Positions 24,686 through 33,538 of a stretch of 49,595 nt of DNA are shown here, piece after piece; position 1 is the stretch's first letter; each line of letters starts with the position of its first letter. Under the pieces are notes generated by a model. It searched no databases, was not told where the DNA came from, and worked only from the letters and a program-made list of their open reading frames with translations. The position numbers were made by a program, and so were the translations under genes. This DNA comes from a virus. The stretch spans positions 1 through 49,595 of IMG/VR virus record IMGVR_UViG_3300027132_000112; one strand, given 5' to 3'.

Positions 24686-25249
24686 TTACCAGAGCTCCTG
24701 ATCTAGTTTAGCTAAAATATATTCAACATAACTATCGGGGTTACCTTGCGGAACTTGCCAAATAGGCGTAGAAAGAGTGCTTGTAATATCTAGCCACCGA
24801 TAGCCAATATCTGACATTAGATTGTAGATCTGCTCCTGCCATTGAACATCCAATGACCGAAATCCGTCATCTTTCATTTCAAGAGGTGGTAATACGAAAA
24901 TATGATCATATTGATGCATAGTCTCCGCATAAATTTCATAGAATGTTTTCCATTCCTTGAATGAATATTTTCCAATGAGATAATCATGCGTAGCGTACGT
25001 AAACGCATCTAATGCACCCCTGTCGGTGATGAACTTCGGATGTCTATAGATATTACGATGATGCTCCTCAAGAATAGTCATCTGAGATTCATAATTCGAA
25101 TCTTGATTGATTTTAATATTCTTTTCTTTCACCAGCCTTCTTACAGGCTCATCAATAAAATGATACTGGTCAAAATTACCGCACTCTTTAAGTTTGCGCA
25201 TTAGAGTACTTTTACCCGCACATTGGGGTCCGCTAATACAAATTTTCAT
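24686..25249 (-). CDS. P-loop kinase, second member of the NadR/AAA_28-like family
   Basis: 187 residues with Walker A GPQCAGKST (7-15), an FITDRGALDAFTYA segment matching the DR-type motif of the 15465-16169 protein, and HIFVLPP. The two proteins share order and spacing of motifs, so they are paralogues, this one lacking the acidic tail. Probably a nucleoside or nucleotide kinase. It overlaps the TGT-like gene by ATGA and is followed 2 nt later by the phosphoribosyltransferase: a three-gene nucleotide-metabolism cluster. Confidence 0.72.
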   Translation of the reverse strand: MKICISGPQCAGKSTLMRKLKECGNFDQYHFIDEPVRRLVKEKNIKINQDSNYESQMTILEEHHRNIYRHPKFITDRGALDAFTYATHDYLIGKYSFKEWKTFYEIYAETMHQYDHIFVLPPLEMKDDGFRSLDVQWQEQIYNLMSDIGYRWLDITSTLSTPIWQVPQGNPDSYVEYILAKLDQELW

Positions 25250-26040
25250 TCAGTAATATATCTAAAGGTTTTTATGTTATCAAGTATAATTTGCAGTTGT
25301 TCATCAGAAACCTCGCTATGAATCAAATCATTCATTTTGATTTTCTTCTTCTGATAAATTCCCAATGCGTCATATTTAATACCAAGCAATCCGTGTAGAA
25401 TTGGGCTTGATGTGTCTACAGAATTAATATCATTATATCCTCGATATCCCAATTCAATTGGCAAAGAACATCCGAGCAAATGATGATAGCAATCCGATTT
25501 CCATACTCCTGTTTCTTTGAGATGTTTCACAAATTGAATTCTGCCATTTGCTTGATCCCAGTCTCTAGTCTCTGAATCTTTAACAAAGAAATCATGATTG
25601 AATCCGATGGCGATATTTCTAATGCCATTTTTGTAATATGCTACATAACACTCGGTCAGCTCATCCATTGATTGGCCTTGCACAACTGCCATTGGTAACA
25701 AATTACGTGGAGACCTGTTGAATTTGTCATGATATGTCGACATCCAAACCCTCGCATTATGAATACTGTCTTCTTTATCTCCCAGAACATCTGGCAAGAT
25801 GTACCTAGTAGGATTCAATCCCTGCACATGTACTGCATATTTATCCCAATCAAAAGCATGCCCTAGTTCAAATATACTGTTATCAAGTATTAGCTGATTG
25901 ACTGGAATCTTGCTTTTGCTGTAGAAATGGTCTTTATATTCTTGTGATTCATCTAAAAGATGAACTAGAACATATTCATAGTGCGTTACTTTCTGTACTT
26001 GTTTTAATATTGCTATTGGTGCTTCGTGTGCTATTTTCAT
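25246..26040 (-). CDS. TGT/DpdA-like TIM-barrel protein, candidate DNA deazaguanine transglycosylase
   Basis: 264 residues. The pattern fits a tRNA-guanine-transglycosylase-like TIM barrel: QLILDNSIFELG (D53, position of the base-recognising Asp), RYILPDVLGD (D84), LLPMAVVQGQS, IRNIAIGFNHD, HHLLGCS and NSVDTSSPILHG (D209, candidate nucleophile). The TGT zinc motif (CxCxxC) is absent. Phage DpdA enzymes of this type exchange guanine in DNA for preQ0 or a derivative, giving resistance to restriction. The folE gene supports that pathway. The gene overlaps the polymerase gene by 4 nt. Identification is from memory of motifs, so other TIM-barrel roles are possible. Confidence 0.5.
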   Translation of the reverse strand: MKIAHEAPIAILKQVQKVTHYEYVLVHLLDESQEYKDHFYSKSKIPVNQLILDNSIFELGHAFDWDKYAVHVQGLNPTRYILPDVLGDKEDSIHNARVWMSTYHDKFNRSPRNLLPMAVVQGQSMDELTECYVAYYKNGIRNIAIGFNHDFFVKDSETRDWDQANGRIQFVKHLKETGVWKSDCYHHLLGCSLPIELGYRGYNDINSVDTSSPILHGLLGIKYDALGIYQKKKIKMNDLIHSEVSDEQLQIILDNIKTFRYITE

Positions 26041-28394
26041 AAGGCAAAAAGATCTAAAAAATCACATTGATATTGTCTGCTCATGTCTGGAATTTGCCAG
26101 CCGATACAACTATACACTCTTTCAATGCAAGGTGCAACTAGCTTCTCAAACATTTTTTCTGTGTCGATTTTAATGTCGAACTCTGGTGGGATTGTGTCAT
26201 TAAATCCAATACATTTGAGCCCGTATTTGTTTTGGGCTGTGTATACATACCGAATCTTTGTGCCCGAAATGATTGGCATGTATTTTGATTTCAAATTCAA
26301 TGTATTAATTAATGTATTGAAATAAATCGCCGATTTGACATGAATAGGAGTATGCAATGCAATATTGAATCCGTTCGACTGTGAAGCATATTTCTCATAA
26401 TCTTTAATAGAGGAACGCAATGCAATATCATCAATTGGTAAGGTCTTGAAACTCTCATAACACTCTCTATACTTTGCGTCAGTAATCGCACGATCTTTTG
26501 ATTTAAACGCGGTCGTAATGATATCCTTCATCAACTTCTTAACAGCATTTGAATATGTACTGCGCTGAACTTCAACACCAACATATTTGTATTTGTGTTT
26601 GTTTCTTTTGCCATCATACCTCACACTAAGAATATACCGTTTCTTTTCCAAGAAAAGACCAACATCACAAATTGATTCTCTCTTGAAGAAGTATCGCGGA
26701 TCTACTGAATGTAATGTATTGCGCGCCCAATGATTAATTTTATCATTGATGAATGACTGTAGTGTATCCGTTGCTGCAACGCATTCTTCTGTAACGTCTC
26801 CGTTTTCCTTTAAGATCGGAATATTATGTTTTGTGAGGTAATCTTTAATAGTTAAATAAACCGAATCTGTGTCTCCATATACGATATAATCCTTATCCGG
26901 CAAACCATTTTCCTCGACAAAGAATTTATTAACAATCGATGCTGCTTGTTTAATAACCGCCTGCCCTGTTTCCGTAATACTTGCAGCCATATCAATATCA
27001 TAGAACGGACTGTATTTGTTCGCATAAGTACCATACGCAGAATTCAAGAAAATCTTGATTGTGTACTGCATCTGATCCAAATGCTTAATCTTATGTTTAA
27101 TTTCTGGTGTTACTTGCTGTGATTCAAGCTGTTCAATTTGGTTTTGGATAACAACCCGTTCTTGATAAAGTGAATCAATAAAAGTCGGACAAATGCCTTT
27201 GACATCTTGACGATACAAAACACCTGCTTGTGATAATGCAAGCCTTCCTTTTGTACAAAATTCCTCAAGCTGGTCTATGGTAAATACTTGTTCTTTTTTG
27301 TTGATAAATCTTACTTTGCATTCGGTGTCATCCCTGTAAATGATTTTACCGATTTTTGTTTCCGGTGAAAGATTCAGGGTGATGATCGTATTTGGATATA
27401 GGGAGTTGGCGTCAAATGATACAACTGCTTCATTCAACCCACGCTGCGGTTCTCGGACATATCCACCAACATAATCCTCTTGTGTTGCAACTGCATTGAA
27501 TGTCGGAATGATTTTATTCATGCGATTAGCTTCCTTGCACATCGCACCAGTCACTATCATAATTTTACCCAATGAGTCTTCGATTTTGGTAAATCCTTTA
27601 TAAGCTAAGAATCTCGCAATAGTAACATAATTCAATTTTTCGTCCAACAATCTGACAAGGTTTACGTCATGAATATTGTAATGAACAAATGAATTCCAAT
27701 CGCTTTCAGCAAGCGCTGCCAAATCCGACGCATTGTGGGCCAATTTACCAATTTCAAGCTCTGCTGCTGCAATGTTGTTAAGAGAATATGAATCTTGTTC
27801 TCCTCTACTAAAGGTCTTGTACAAGTCCATATAATCAAGACAAGTCATTCCTCGAATATACCACTTATTAATTTCTCTGCCAAACTTTGTAGCAATTCCT
27901 TGTCGAACATAAAGCTTGCGCACAGGAGAGAGCATCTTTGCTTCATCCTCTCCCAAAACATAAGAAATCCGATTAATGATATATGGAATATCAAACCCTT
28001 CAATATTCCATCCGGTTACTGCATCTGGATAATCTTTAGACCAAAACTCTAGAAATTTTTGGAGCAACTCCGTTTCGGTTCTACAATAGGTATAATGGAT
28101 TCTCTGAACATCCAACTCTTTAATTCCTTGCGATGCGAACGCGGCGTTGATGCCAGATTTTTCGTACGGATGTAAACCCCAACTATAAAAGCTTTCAGAT
28201 ATGTTATCATAAATTGTGATTACGTTGATTGGATGTTTTGCTTCGTCTGCTTCTGGAAATTCTGACTGATGAGTATAGCATGAATTATGATATGAAGTCC
28301 ATTCCTTTGTCTCTTCGTCCCAGATTTCATATTGCTCAAGTAGTTGCGGATTTCCACGGATTTCACCCAATGTTGTTTCAATTACTTCATTCAT
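26037..28394 (-). CDS. gp43: DNA polymerase gp43, C-terminal part
   Basis: 785 residues holding most of a B-family polymerase: exonuclease motif II (GWNIEGFDIPYI, about 128-139) and III (YNIHDVNLV, about 239-247), polymerase motif A DANSLYPN (328-335), B KIFLNSAYGT (447-456) and C YGDTDS (506-511). The C-terminus ends DFLDLFAL, like the clamp-binding tail of T4-type polymerases. Exonuclease motif I is missing: it lies on a separate frame at 28532-28957. Residues 1-38 or so are not polymerase-like and come from the intervening 338 bp; family similarity begins at about HQSEFPEADEAKHPI. If the two parts were joined at a shared TATACT the product would be about 860 residues (T4 898). Confidence 0.93.
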   Translation of the reverse strand: MNEVIETTLGEIRGNPQLLEQYEIWDEETKEWTSYHNSCYTHQSEFPEADEAKHPINVITIYDNISESFYSWGLHPYEKSGINAAFASQGIKELDVQRIHYTYCRTETELLQKFLEFWSKDYPDAVTGWNIEGFDIPYIINRISYVLGEDEAKMLSPVRKLYVRQGIATKFGREINKWYIRGMTCLDYMDLYKTFSRGEQDSYSLNNIAAAELEIGKLAHNASDLAALAESDWNSFVHYNIHDVNLVRLLDEKLNYVTIARFLAYKGFTKIEDSLGKIMIVTGAMCKEANRMNKIIPTFNAVATQEDYVGGYVREPQRGLNEAVVSFDANSLYPNTIITLNLSPETKIGKIIYRDDTECKVRFINKKEQVFTIDQLEEFCTKGRLALSQAGVLYRQDVKGICPTFIDSLYQERVVIQNQIEQLESQQVTPEIKHKIKHLDQMQYTIKIFLNSAYGTYANKYSPFYDIDMAASITETGQAVIKQAASIVNKFFVEENGLPDKDYIVYGDTDSVYLTIKDYLTKHNIPILKENGDVTEECVAATDTLQSFINDKINHWARNTLHSVDPRYFFKRESICDVGLFLEKKRYILSVRYDGKRNKHKYKYVGVEVQRSTYSNAVKKLMKDIITTAFKSKDRAITDAKYRECYESFKTLPIDDIALRSSIKDYEKYASQSNGFNIALHTPIHVKSAIYFNTLINTLNLKSKYMPIISGTKIRYVYTAQNKYGLKCIGFNDTIPPEFDIKIDTEKMFEKLVAPCIERVYSCIGWQIPDMSRQYQCDFLDLFAL

Positions 28395-28615
28395 TGTTTC
28401 GGTAGTGTATCATGCGTTTTCTTGTGCATGGATTAATTTTCGATAAATAGATTTCAAATTCTTCGTCTGACATTTTTTTAAGTCTTGACGATGTTAATTG
28501 TTTTTGGTTTGTTTTGACTCCTTTTTTTGCTTTAGATATTGCTTCCCCGCGTTTTTTGTGTGTCTATCTTTTTGCGTATTTTGACTTTTTTATCATTTTT
28601 ATACTTTGCAGTATA
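28272..28615 (-). mobile_element. 338-bp insertion splitting gp43, with endonuclease-like remnant
   Basis: TATACT occurs at both edges (28610-28615 and 28272-28277 on the plus coordinates). Removing the 338 bp between them rejoins the polymerase frame exactly, DIEVYT to HQSEFPEA. Inside, the third minus frame (28387-28563) is open for 58 codons and reads KKRGEAISKAKKGVKTNQ, then KKMSDEEFEIYLSKI. This resembles DNA-binding tails of phage homing endonucleases, but it has no catalytic domain and no start codon. It is therefore probably a decayed homing endonuclease insertion. Confidence 0.55.
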
Positions 28616-28957
28616 AACTTCAATATCCAAATAAAATGTTTTGAATGGCAAATGAGACCAATCAAATTCTTTATCGCGATAAAGATCAAGTAAAAATTGT
28701 TGCTCTGCTCTCAAGTTATAGAACACACGACGAATGCCTGCATCCTTTACATATTGATTTCTTGCTGATTCGTTTTTGAATACAATCTTTTTAAGGTTGG
28801 TATTGAAAAGACTTTTTGCATCATACTGAGCACTGTTTGTCTCTACATACAAGAATGGCTCATACTCAAAATCATACATTTTGCGTTTGCCATTTTTATC
28901 CCAACTCCACAAGAAAATCTTCTTGCGGCTATTGTCATAGTAAACATTTCTCCACAT
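28532..28957 (-). CDS. gp43: DNA polymerase gp43, N-terminal part
   Basis: 141 residues. The first 116 match the N-terminal domain of T4-type polymerases and end with exonuclease motif I, KTFYLDIEV (D111, E113). After DIEVYT the frame enters an insertion and continues for 25 Lys-rich residues (AKYKNDKKVKIRKK) before a stop. The rest of the polymerase is encoded at 26037-28394. Either the two chains associate, as in some T4-like phages with split g43, or the gene is broken. A 7-bp hairpin covers the start codon. Confidence 0.85.
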   Translation of the reverse strand: MWRNVYYDNSRKKIFLWSWDKNGKRKMYDFEYEPFLYVETNSAQYDAKSLFNTNLKKIVFKNESARNQYVKDAGIRRVFYNLRAEQQFLLDLYRDKEFDWSHLPFKTFYLDIEVYTAKYKNDKKVKIRKKIDTQKTRGSNI

Positions 28958-28976
28958 GAGATATCATAACATGTGG
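28952..28976 (-). promoter_or_regulatory. Hairpin occluding the gp43 start codon, candidate translational operator
   Basis: On the mRNA, CCACATG pairs with CATGTGG around an 11-nt loop (TTATGATATCT). The gp43 AUG (28957-28955) lies inside the 3' arm. T4 and RB69 gp43 repress their own translation by binding a hairpin at the initiation site; this is the analogous place. The stem is only 7 bp. Confidence 0.45.
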
Positions 28977-28996
28977 TGGCTCATTAATCAAGCAAA

Positions 28997-30253
28997 TTAT
29001 ACATTGAATCCATTATTAGCGATGGCTGGTCTATTTTCGGTTGGCATCTTGAACAGCATCTCAACATGTTCATCAAGATGGTCATCTAGCCATCTCTTCT
29101 CTGCAAATTTGCGCGCCTTCACTGATTGCTTAAGGTATTCATTTCTATCTTTAAGCAGTGTTTCTAATTTAGAAATCATTTCATCGCCTGTTTTGAATTT
29201 GAACGGCGCCTCTTGGTATGGTTCCATGTCTTGATATACTCCGGGAATACCTAATGCACCAGCCTCAAGCATTTTGATATCCGATTTTGCACGATTGAAT
29301 TCATTACGTGCGAGTGGTGCGATTACGGCATTGATATTAAGAGATCCAAATGTTCTTGGCATTTCGTAAATGTTTACCCACGGCACGTGAATAATTTCTT
29401 TTCGATTTACAAAGGGCAGCAATCTCATCGGAATGCCACCCATAAATACCCACTGAAACTTATTCCGCGTTTTGATAATTGCTTCAATAACATGTGCAAA
29501 GTCATCTTGTTGATTCGCAGTATTAGCCGGGTCAAAATGAGTGCCAGATCCCATATACCCGATTATTGGTTTCTTTTTATTTTTGACGTAATTCTTGTCA
29601 ATCTTAATCGGGTCATAAAAATCATGAAGCCAGAATTTAGGGGCATAGTTTGGAATGACGTTGATTTCTTGCTTGCCTGATTTTTTCTTATAGTAATCTC
29701 TCATGTATGGAGAGACTACACACATTTCATCACATAGATTAATAATTTCTATAATATTACTTCTAATTTGGGGATCTGTAAATGCAGGTCTGCTTGTGTT
29801 GTATAGGGGGATATCTTCGGAGAATACAACATCATCCACTTCGTAGATCAATTTAAATCCAAACTCTTTTTGCATTGATTTCAAGAATTTAACAAACATG
29901 AGTTGTTCGTTAGTTGCTTGTCTTTGTAATTTGATAGCATTTACTGGTCTGTAAAAATTGGGATCCGTATTCATTTGTGTCAACCCATTGACTACTGTTT
30001 TATTATACCCATTCATTAGCAATTCTGGCCATGACATTCTCCATAATCCACACCCACCATAATCAGCATAGAAATGAATAGCTCTCTTGAGGCCCGCACC
30101 TGGAGGTTCAGTAGTATTGACAACCTGTTGAGAATTTCTCAACTGCTCTGTTTGTTGATCCATCCTATGGCGGAAGAATTCTGGATTATAATTTCCAAAT
30201 GCGGGCTTGCCGAAAACACTACCATGAATATGTGGCTGGGTATTAAAATGCAT
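28997..30253 (-). CDS. Glycosyltransferase, GT4-like
   Basis: 418 residues. A GT-B type protein: the N-terminal half has IYEVDDVVF and FMKSM-like helices, while the C-terminal half carries KPIIGYMGSGTHFD, FQWVFMGG and FNRAKSDIKMLEAGALGIPGVYQDMEPY, typical of the nucleotide-sugar binding Rossmann domain of group 1 transferases. It would transfer a sugar from an NDP donor to an unknown acceptor. It lies apart from the main glycan island, between gp43 and gp46. Confidence 0.75.
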   Translation of the reverse strand: MHFNTQPHIHGSVFGKPAFGNYNPEFFRHRMDQQTEQLRNSQQVVNTTEPPGAGLKRAIHFYADYGGCGLWRMSWPELLMNGYNKTVVNGLTQMNTDPNFYRPVNAIKLQRQATNEQLMFVKFLKSMQKEFGFKLIYEVDDVVFSEDIPLYNTSRPAFTDPQIRSNIIEIINLCDEMCVVSPYMRDYYKKKSGKQEINVIPNYAPKFWLHDFYDPIKIDKNYVKNKKKPIIGYMGSGTHFDPANTANQQDDFAHVIEAIIKTRNKFQWVFMGGIPMRLLPFVNRKEIIHVPWVNIYEMPRTFGSLNINAVIAPLARNEFNRAKSDIKMLEAGALGIPGVYQDMEPYQEAPFKFKTGDEMISKLETLLKDRNEYLKQSVKARKFAEKRWLDDHLDEHVEMLFKMPTENRPAIANNGFNV

Positions 30254-30265
30254 ATAATTTAGAAA

Positions 30266-32077
30266 TTAAATAGTAGCAGTTTCCCTCAATGTCAATTCGG
30301 TTATGCCATTTTTTTTCTCTAAAAAGATTACATTGGCGTCGTTCATAAGTGTTGCATTTTCCTTTCGGTGTGTGATGATATACATTGCTTCACTGTACTT
30401 CACCGATCTTTCTTTAAGCATATCTAGAACACTAGTAACACCTTCGCTGGATAAAGCAGAATCAATTAATTCATCATACACACTAATGTTAATAGTTGTA
30501 TTAGACTGTAACCGGCGAATGTCTTGGAATGTGAATAACATTGCAAGATCGATTCTTTTTCTTTCGCCGCCAGAAAACGATTCATAAGAACATTCAATTC
30601 CTTTATCATTGTTAATTTTCTCTTCGAACACATCATCAAATGTGCATGTACATGGGGCGTTTAATGCCTTTAGATAATGTGCAAGTCTTGAATTAAGCAG
30701 CTTGAGAATTTTTTTGACAATAAATTTCTTAATGCCTTCTTCAGATAATAAGAACTTAACTATTTCAAGAATTTCAATTTTATCTGCCTCTTCTTTGACT
30801 TTAATTTCGATGGTGTTAAGATGGCTGACTGCTGTATTGATTATTTTCGTAAAATCATCATCTTCTAGATTTAGATTAGCCAAATCACTTTCAATAGTGG
30901 CTGTCCAATTTCTTAGTTGGTTAATGCGTGACTCTATGCTTGATTTTTCGCTTTTCTTTGTTTCTCCATAGACCAGCTTTTGATTAATTTCATTCAATGC
31001 ATCGCTACATTTTATTAATCTTGATTCAATTTCATTATGCACATTAGTCCATTTTGTTATTTGGAGCGTATGTTCTTCTATTGATTGTTTTAATTTTTCA
31101 ATTTCATCATCTTGGTTTTTAATGTCGGATTCGGTAAAAACACGCAGACATTTATCACATGAAGGGCCGTGATTGCTAATATGTGATATCCTTTGTTTGT
31201 GTATCTTTATTTCAAAGCTAATGCGTGTTTTATTAGTCAAAACAACATCTTTAGTTTTTCGAAGTTCGTCTTGTTTTTGCTCAATGAGTTGTTTATTGAT
31301 TGCCAACTTTTCTGCATCAGGTATTACGATTGAATTTAATTTTTCCGTTAATCTACCAATTTCTGTTGCATTTGATTGAATACGTTCCTGTAACTCTGTG
31401 ACTTTGCTTTGTCTTCTTTCAATGCTCTTTTGTGCCTGCTCTTCATACTGAGCAAGAGTTTTTTTCGAGTCATCTAATCTACTCGACGCTACTTCAAAAT
31501 CTTTCTTGGTTTCGGAAATAATCTTTGAATGAACCTTTGCCATGTCAGTAAAGACACCTAGATGCAATATGCTTTCAATGAATTTTCTGCGGTCATTTTT
31601 ATTCTGATTCATAAATCCGATAGAATCATTGAGCGTCATAATAACCGCGTATTTGAATACATCTGCAGTAGCATTTATGGTGTTCTCGATTACGTTGTCA
31701 GTCTCACGGATATTTTGGGTTATATCAATACCGTTTTTATACAGCTGCATTTTTGAAGGCGACAACTGCCTCATAAGAATATATTCATCCTTGTTGTGGT
31801 TGTCGTATACGTCAAATGTAATAACTGATTTGCAGGGCTTGCCTGTAATGTTATTAGCTATTTCTTTTTTGTTTAGCTTTCGGAGAGTATTGCCATAAAG
31901 AGAAAAGAAAAAGGAGTCGGTAAACAATGCAGATTTACCGACTCCGTTTGAGCTATTTTTGTCGTGATTATATCCTGTAATGAAAGTTAGACCTGGTTTG
32001 ATATCCAGTTCGACCCATTCATCTCCAATGCTTAGAAAATTTTTGATCTTTAATTTTTTTAAGACAACTCGCTTCAT
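30266..32077 (-). CDS. gp46: Recombination endonuclease subunit gp46 (SbcC/Rad50-like ATPase)
   Basis: 603 residues (T4 gp46 560). The N-terminal lobe has IKNFLSIG and the Walker A loop around NGVGKSAL (44-51). Two long coiled-coil arms (about 180-300 and 320-440) flank a zinc hook CDKC (C307, C310). The C-terminal lobe carries the ABC signature SFSGGERKR (500-508). It partners gp47 as a Mre11/Rad50-type nuclease that resects ends for recombination-dependent replication. gp47 is 13 kb away, across the glycan island; in T4 they are neighbours. Confidence 0.93.
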   Translation of the reverse strand: MKRVVLKKLKIKNFLSIGDEWVELDIKPGLTFITGYNHDKNSSNGVGKSALFTDSFFFSLYGNTLRKLNKKEIANNITGKPCKSVITFDVYDNHNKDEYILMRQLSPSKMQLYKNGIDITQNIRETDNVIENTINATADVFKYAVIMTLNDSIGFMNQNKNDRRKFIESILHLGVFTDMAKVHSKIISETKKDFEVASSRLDDSKKTLAQYEEQAQKSIERRQSKVTELQERIQSNATEIGRLTEKLNSIVIPDAEKLAINKQLIEQKQDELRKTKDVVLTNKTRISFEIKIHKQRISHISNHGPSCDKCLRVFTESDIKNQDDEIEKLKQSIEEHTLQITKWTNVHNEIESRLIKCSDALNEINQKLVYGETKKSEKSSIESRINQLRNWTATIESDLANLNLEDDDFTKIINTAVSHLNTIEIKVKEEADKIEILEIVKFLLSEEGIKKFIVKKILKLLNSRLAHYLKALNAPCTCTFDDVFEEKINNDKGIECSYESFSGGERKRIDLAMLFTFQDIRRLQSNTTINISVYDELIDSALSSEGVTSVLDMLKERSVKYSEAMYIITHRKENATLMNDANVIFLEKKNGITELTLRETATI

Positions 32078-32117
32078 TGTGAATTACTATAAAGCACTAT
32101 GTTAAAAAAATCAAGAA

Positions 32118-32531
32118 CTAAGATATAAATTCTTTATCTAAATTTGCGCCTTCGTATGGGCCAGTTTTATATTCGTAAACTATTGTATCGTCTTCTAATA
32201 TTAGATATGTATGGCCTCCATAAAGAGTGAAACTTGCGTCACCTGGTAGAAGAACTTCCTCAGCGATGATAGTATCGTCTAGATCATATAAAAAACACTT
32301 AACACTGCCCTTTATTACAATCCAAGATTCCTGCGCTATCTGATTCTCATGGGTTCTTTTTTTTGTTATATGTTTATGAGGGGGGAATGTTTTATTTTTT
32401 GGCATATTTAATGATGCACATTGAATAAAATTATTTTCCGGCACTATTTCGGTTCTTGATTCTATTTCACTTAATCTGTTTATTATGTGAAGTAGTTTAT
32501 CTGGCACAACTTTTGAATATATTTTTTTCAT
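32118..32531 (-). CDS. Cupin-fold protein of the sugar cluster
   Basis: 137 residues. Cupin motif 1 is visible as PPHKH with a later ESWIVIKG, and motif 2 as LPGDASFTLYGGHTYLIL. The architecture resembles WbuC-like cupins of polysaccharide loci; sugar isomerase and epimerase cupins are alternatives. It overlaps gmd by 35 nt, so the two are coupled. Confidence 0.65.
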   Translation of the reverse strand: MKKIYSKVVPDKLLHIINRLSEIESRTEIVPENNFIQCASLNMPKNKTFPPHKHITKKRTHENQIAQESWIVIKGSVKCFLYDLDDTIIAEEVLLPGDASFTLYGGHTYLILEDDTIVYEYKTGPYEGANLDKEFIS

Positions 32532-33534
32532 AGTTTTTTTCTAACTTAGCCGTCCACTCACCTATCATATCATCCATGAGCGTTTCGAAATTATATTCTG
32601 GTTCCCATCCTAGTGTTTTTCTTATTTTTGTAGAATCGCCTTTTAAGTATTTTAATTCCTCTGCTCTTAAAAATTTTTGATCTTGCGACACGTATTTAGT
32701 ATAATCTAAATCTAATTTTTTAAAAACATATTCAACCATTTCTCTAACTGAATGTGTTGTCATTGTTGACACAACAAAATCATCTGGAATATCATGATTT
32801 ACTATCATGTGCATTGCTTTTACATAATCTTTTGAGTGGCCCCAATCGCGATAAGAATCCATATTACCCAATACTAAATTATCAGTTAATCCTAATTTTA
32901 TTTCAACTGCCGTTTTGACTACTTTATTGGTTACAAAATTTGACCCTCTTCTTGGTGATTCGTGGTTAAATAATATTCCATTGCACGCATGCAATTTATA
33001 TGCGTTGCGATAATTTCTGACGATATTATAACCAAAAACTTTAGAACAGCCATAAGGACTAACAGGATTCATGGGGGTTGTTTCTCTCTGAAACCCATCT
33101 ATATCTACAGAATTTCCAAACATTTCAGACGAACTCGCTTGATAAAATCTAGCACTTGGGCAAGAACGTCTATATGCTTCTAAAATATTAAGAACACCAA
33201 TAGCGTTTGTTTGAATTGTAAATTGTGGAATGTCAAAACTAATCCTGACATGGCTTTGGGCTGCAAGGTTATAAATCTCATCCGGTTGTATTTGATCCAA
33301 TAATTTTTCTAAACCACCCTGATCTAGTAAATCTCCGTAATGAATATTAACTTTATGTCTGACATCTTCACTAAATCTGCTTTGTTGTGATTCTACAGTT
33401 GAATTTCTTCTTATAATGCCGTGAACTTCATAACCCAAATCCAGTAAATATTCGACCAGGTAGCTTCCGTCCTGTCCGTTAGTACCCGTCAGAAACGCCC
33501 GGCGGCCTTTATAATTAATTTTTTCTTTTTCCAT
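32497..33534 (-). CDS. gmd: GDP-mannose 4,6-dehydratase
   Basis: 345 residues, the standard length for GMD. The NAD(P)-binding loop TGTNGQDGSYL is at 16-26, ALQSHV-type segment NLAAQSHVRISFD at 89-101, the active-site region YQASSSEMFG at 131-140 and the catalytic YxxxK (Y161, K165) in SPYGCSKVFGYN. LFNHESPRRGSNFVT is a hallmark of GMD. It converts GDP-mannose to GDP-4-keto-6-deoxymannose, precursor of GDP-fucose, rhamnose and perosamine. A short aminotransferase-like gene follows upstream, pointing to perosamine-type sugar. Confidence 0.95.
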   Translation of the reverse strand: MEKEKINYKGRRAFLTGTNGQDGSYLVEYLLDLGYEVHGIIRRNSTVESQQSRFSEDVRHKVNIHYGDLLDQGGLEKLLDQIQPDEIYNLAAQSHVRISFDIPQFTIQTNAIGVLNILEAYRRSCPSARFYQASSSEMFGNSVDIDGFQRETTPMNPVSPYGCSKVFGYNIVRNYRNAYKLHACNGILFNHESPRRGSNFVTNKVVKTAVEIKLGLTDNLVLGNMDSYRDWGHSKDYVKAMHMIVNHDIPDDFVVSTMTTHSVREMVEYVFKKLDLDYTKYVSQDQKFLRAEELKYLKGDSTKIRKTLGWEPEYNFETLMDDMIGEWTAKLEKNYEKNIFKSCAR

Positions 33535-33538
33535 AATT

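Noticed and set aside
28272-28615. Group I or group II intron in gp43
   Set aside because: With the TATACT junctions the insert cannot end in G as a group I intron should, and I see no GUGYG start or AY end for group II. The content is coding-like. RT-PCR would settle it.
28272-28615. Intein in gp43, suggested by SYHNSCYTH
   Set aside because: The two polymerase parts are in different frames with stops between them, there is no Cys/Ser at the N-side junction, and the insert is too short for a normal intein.
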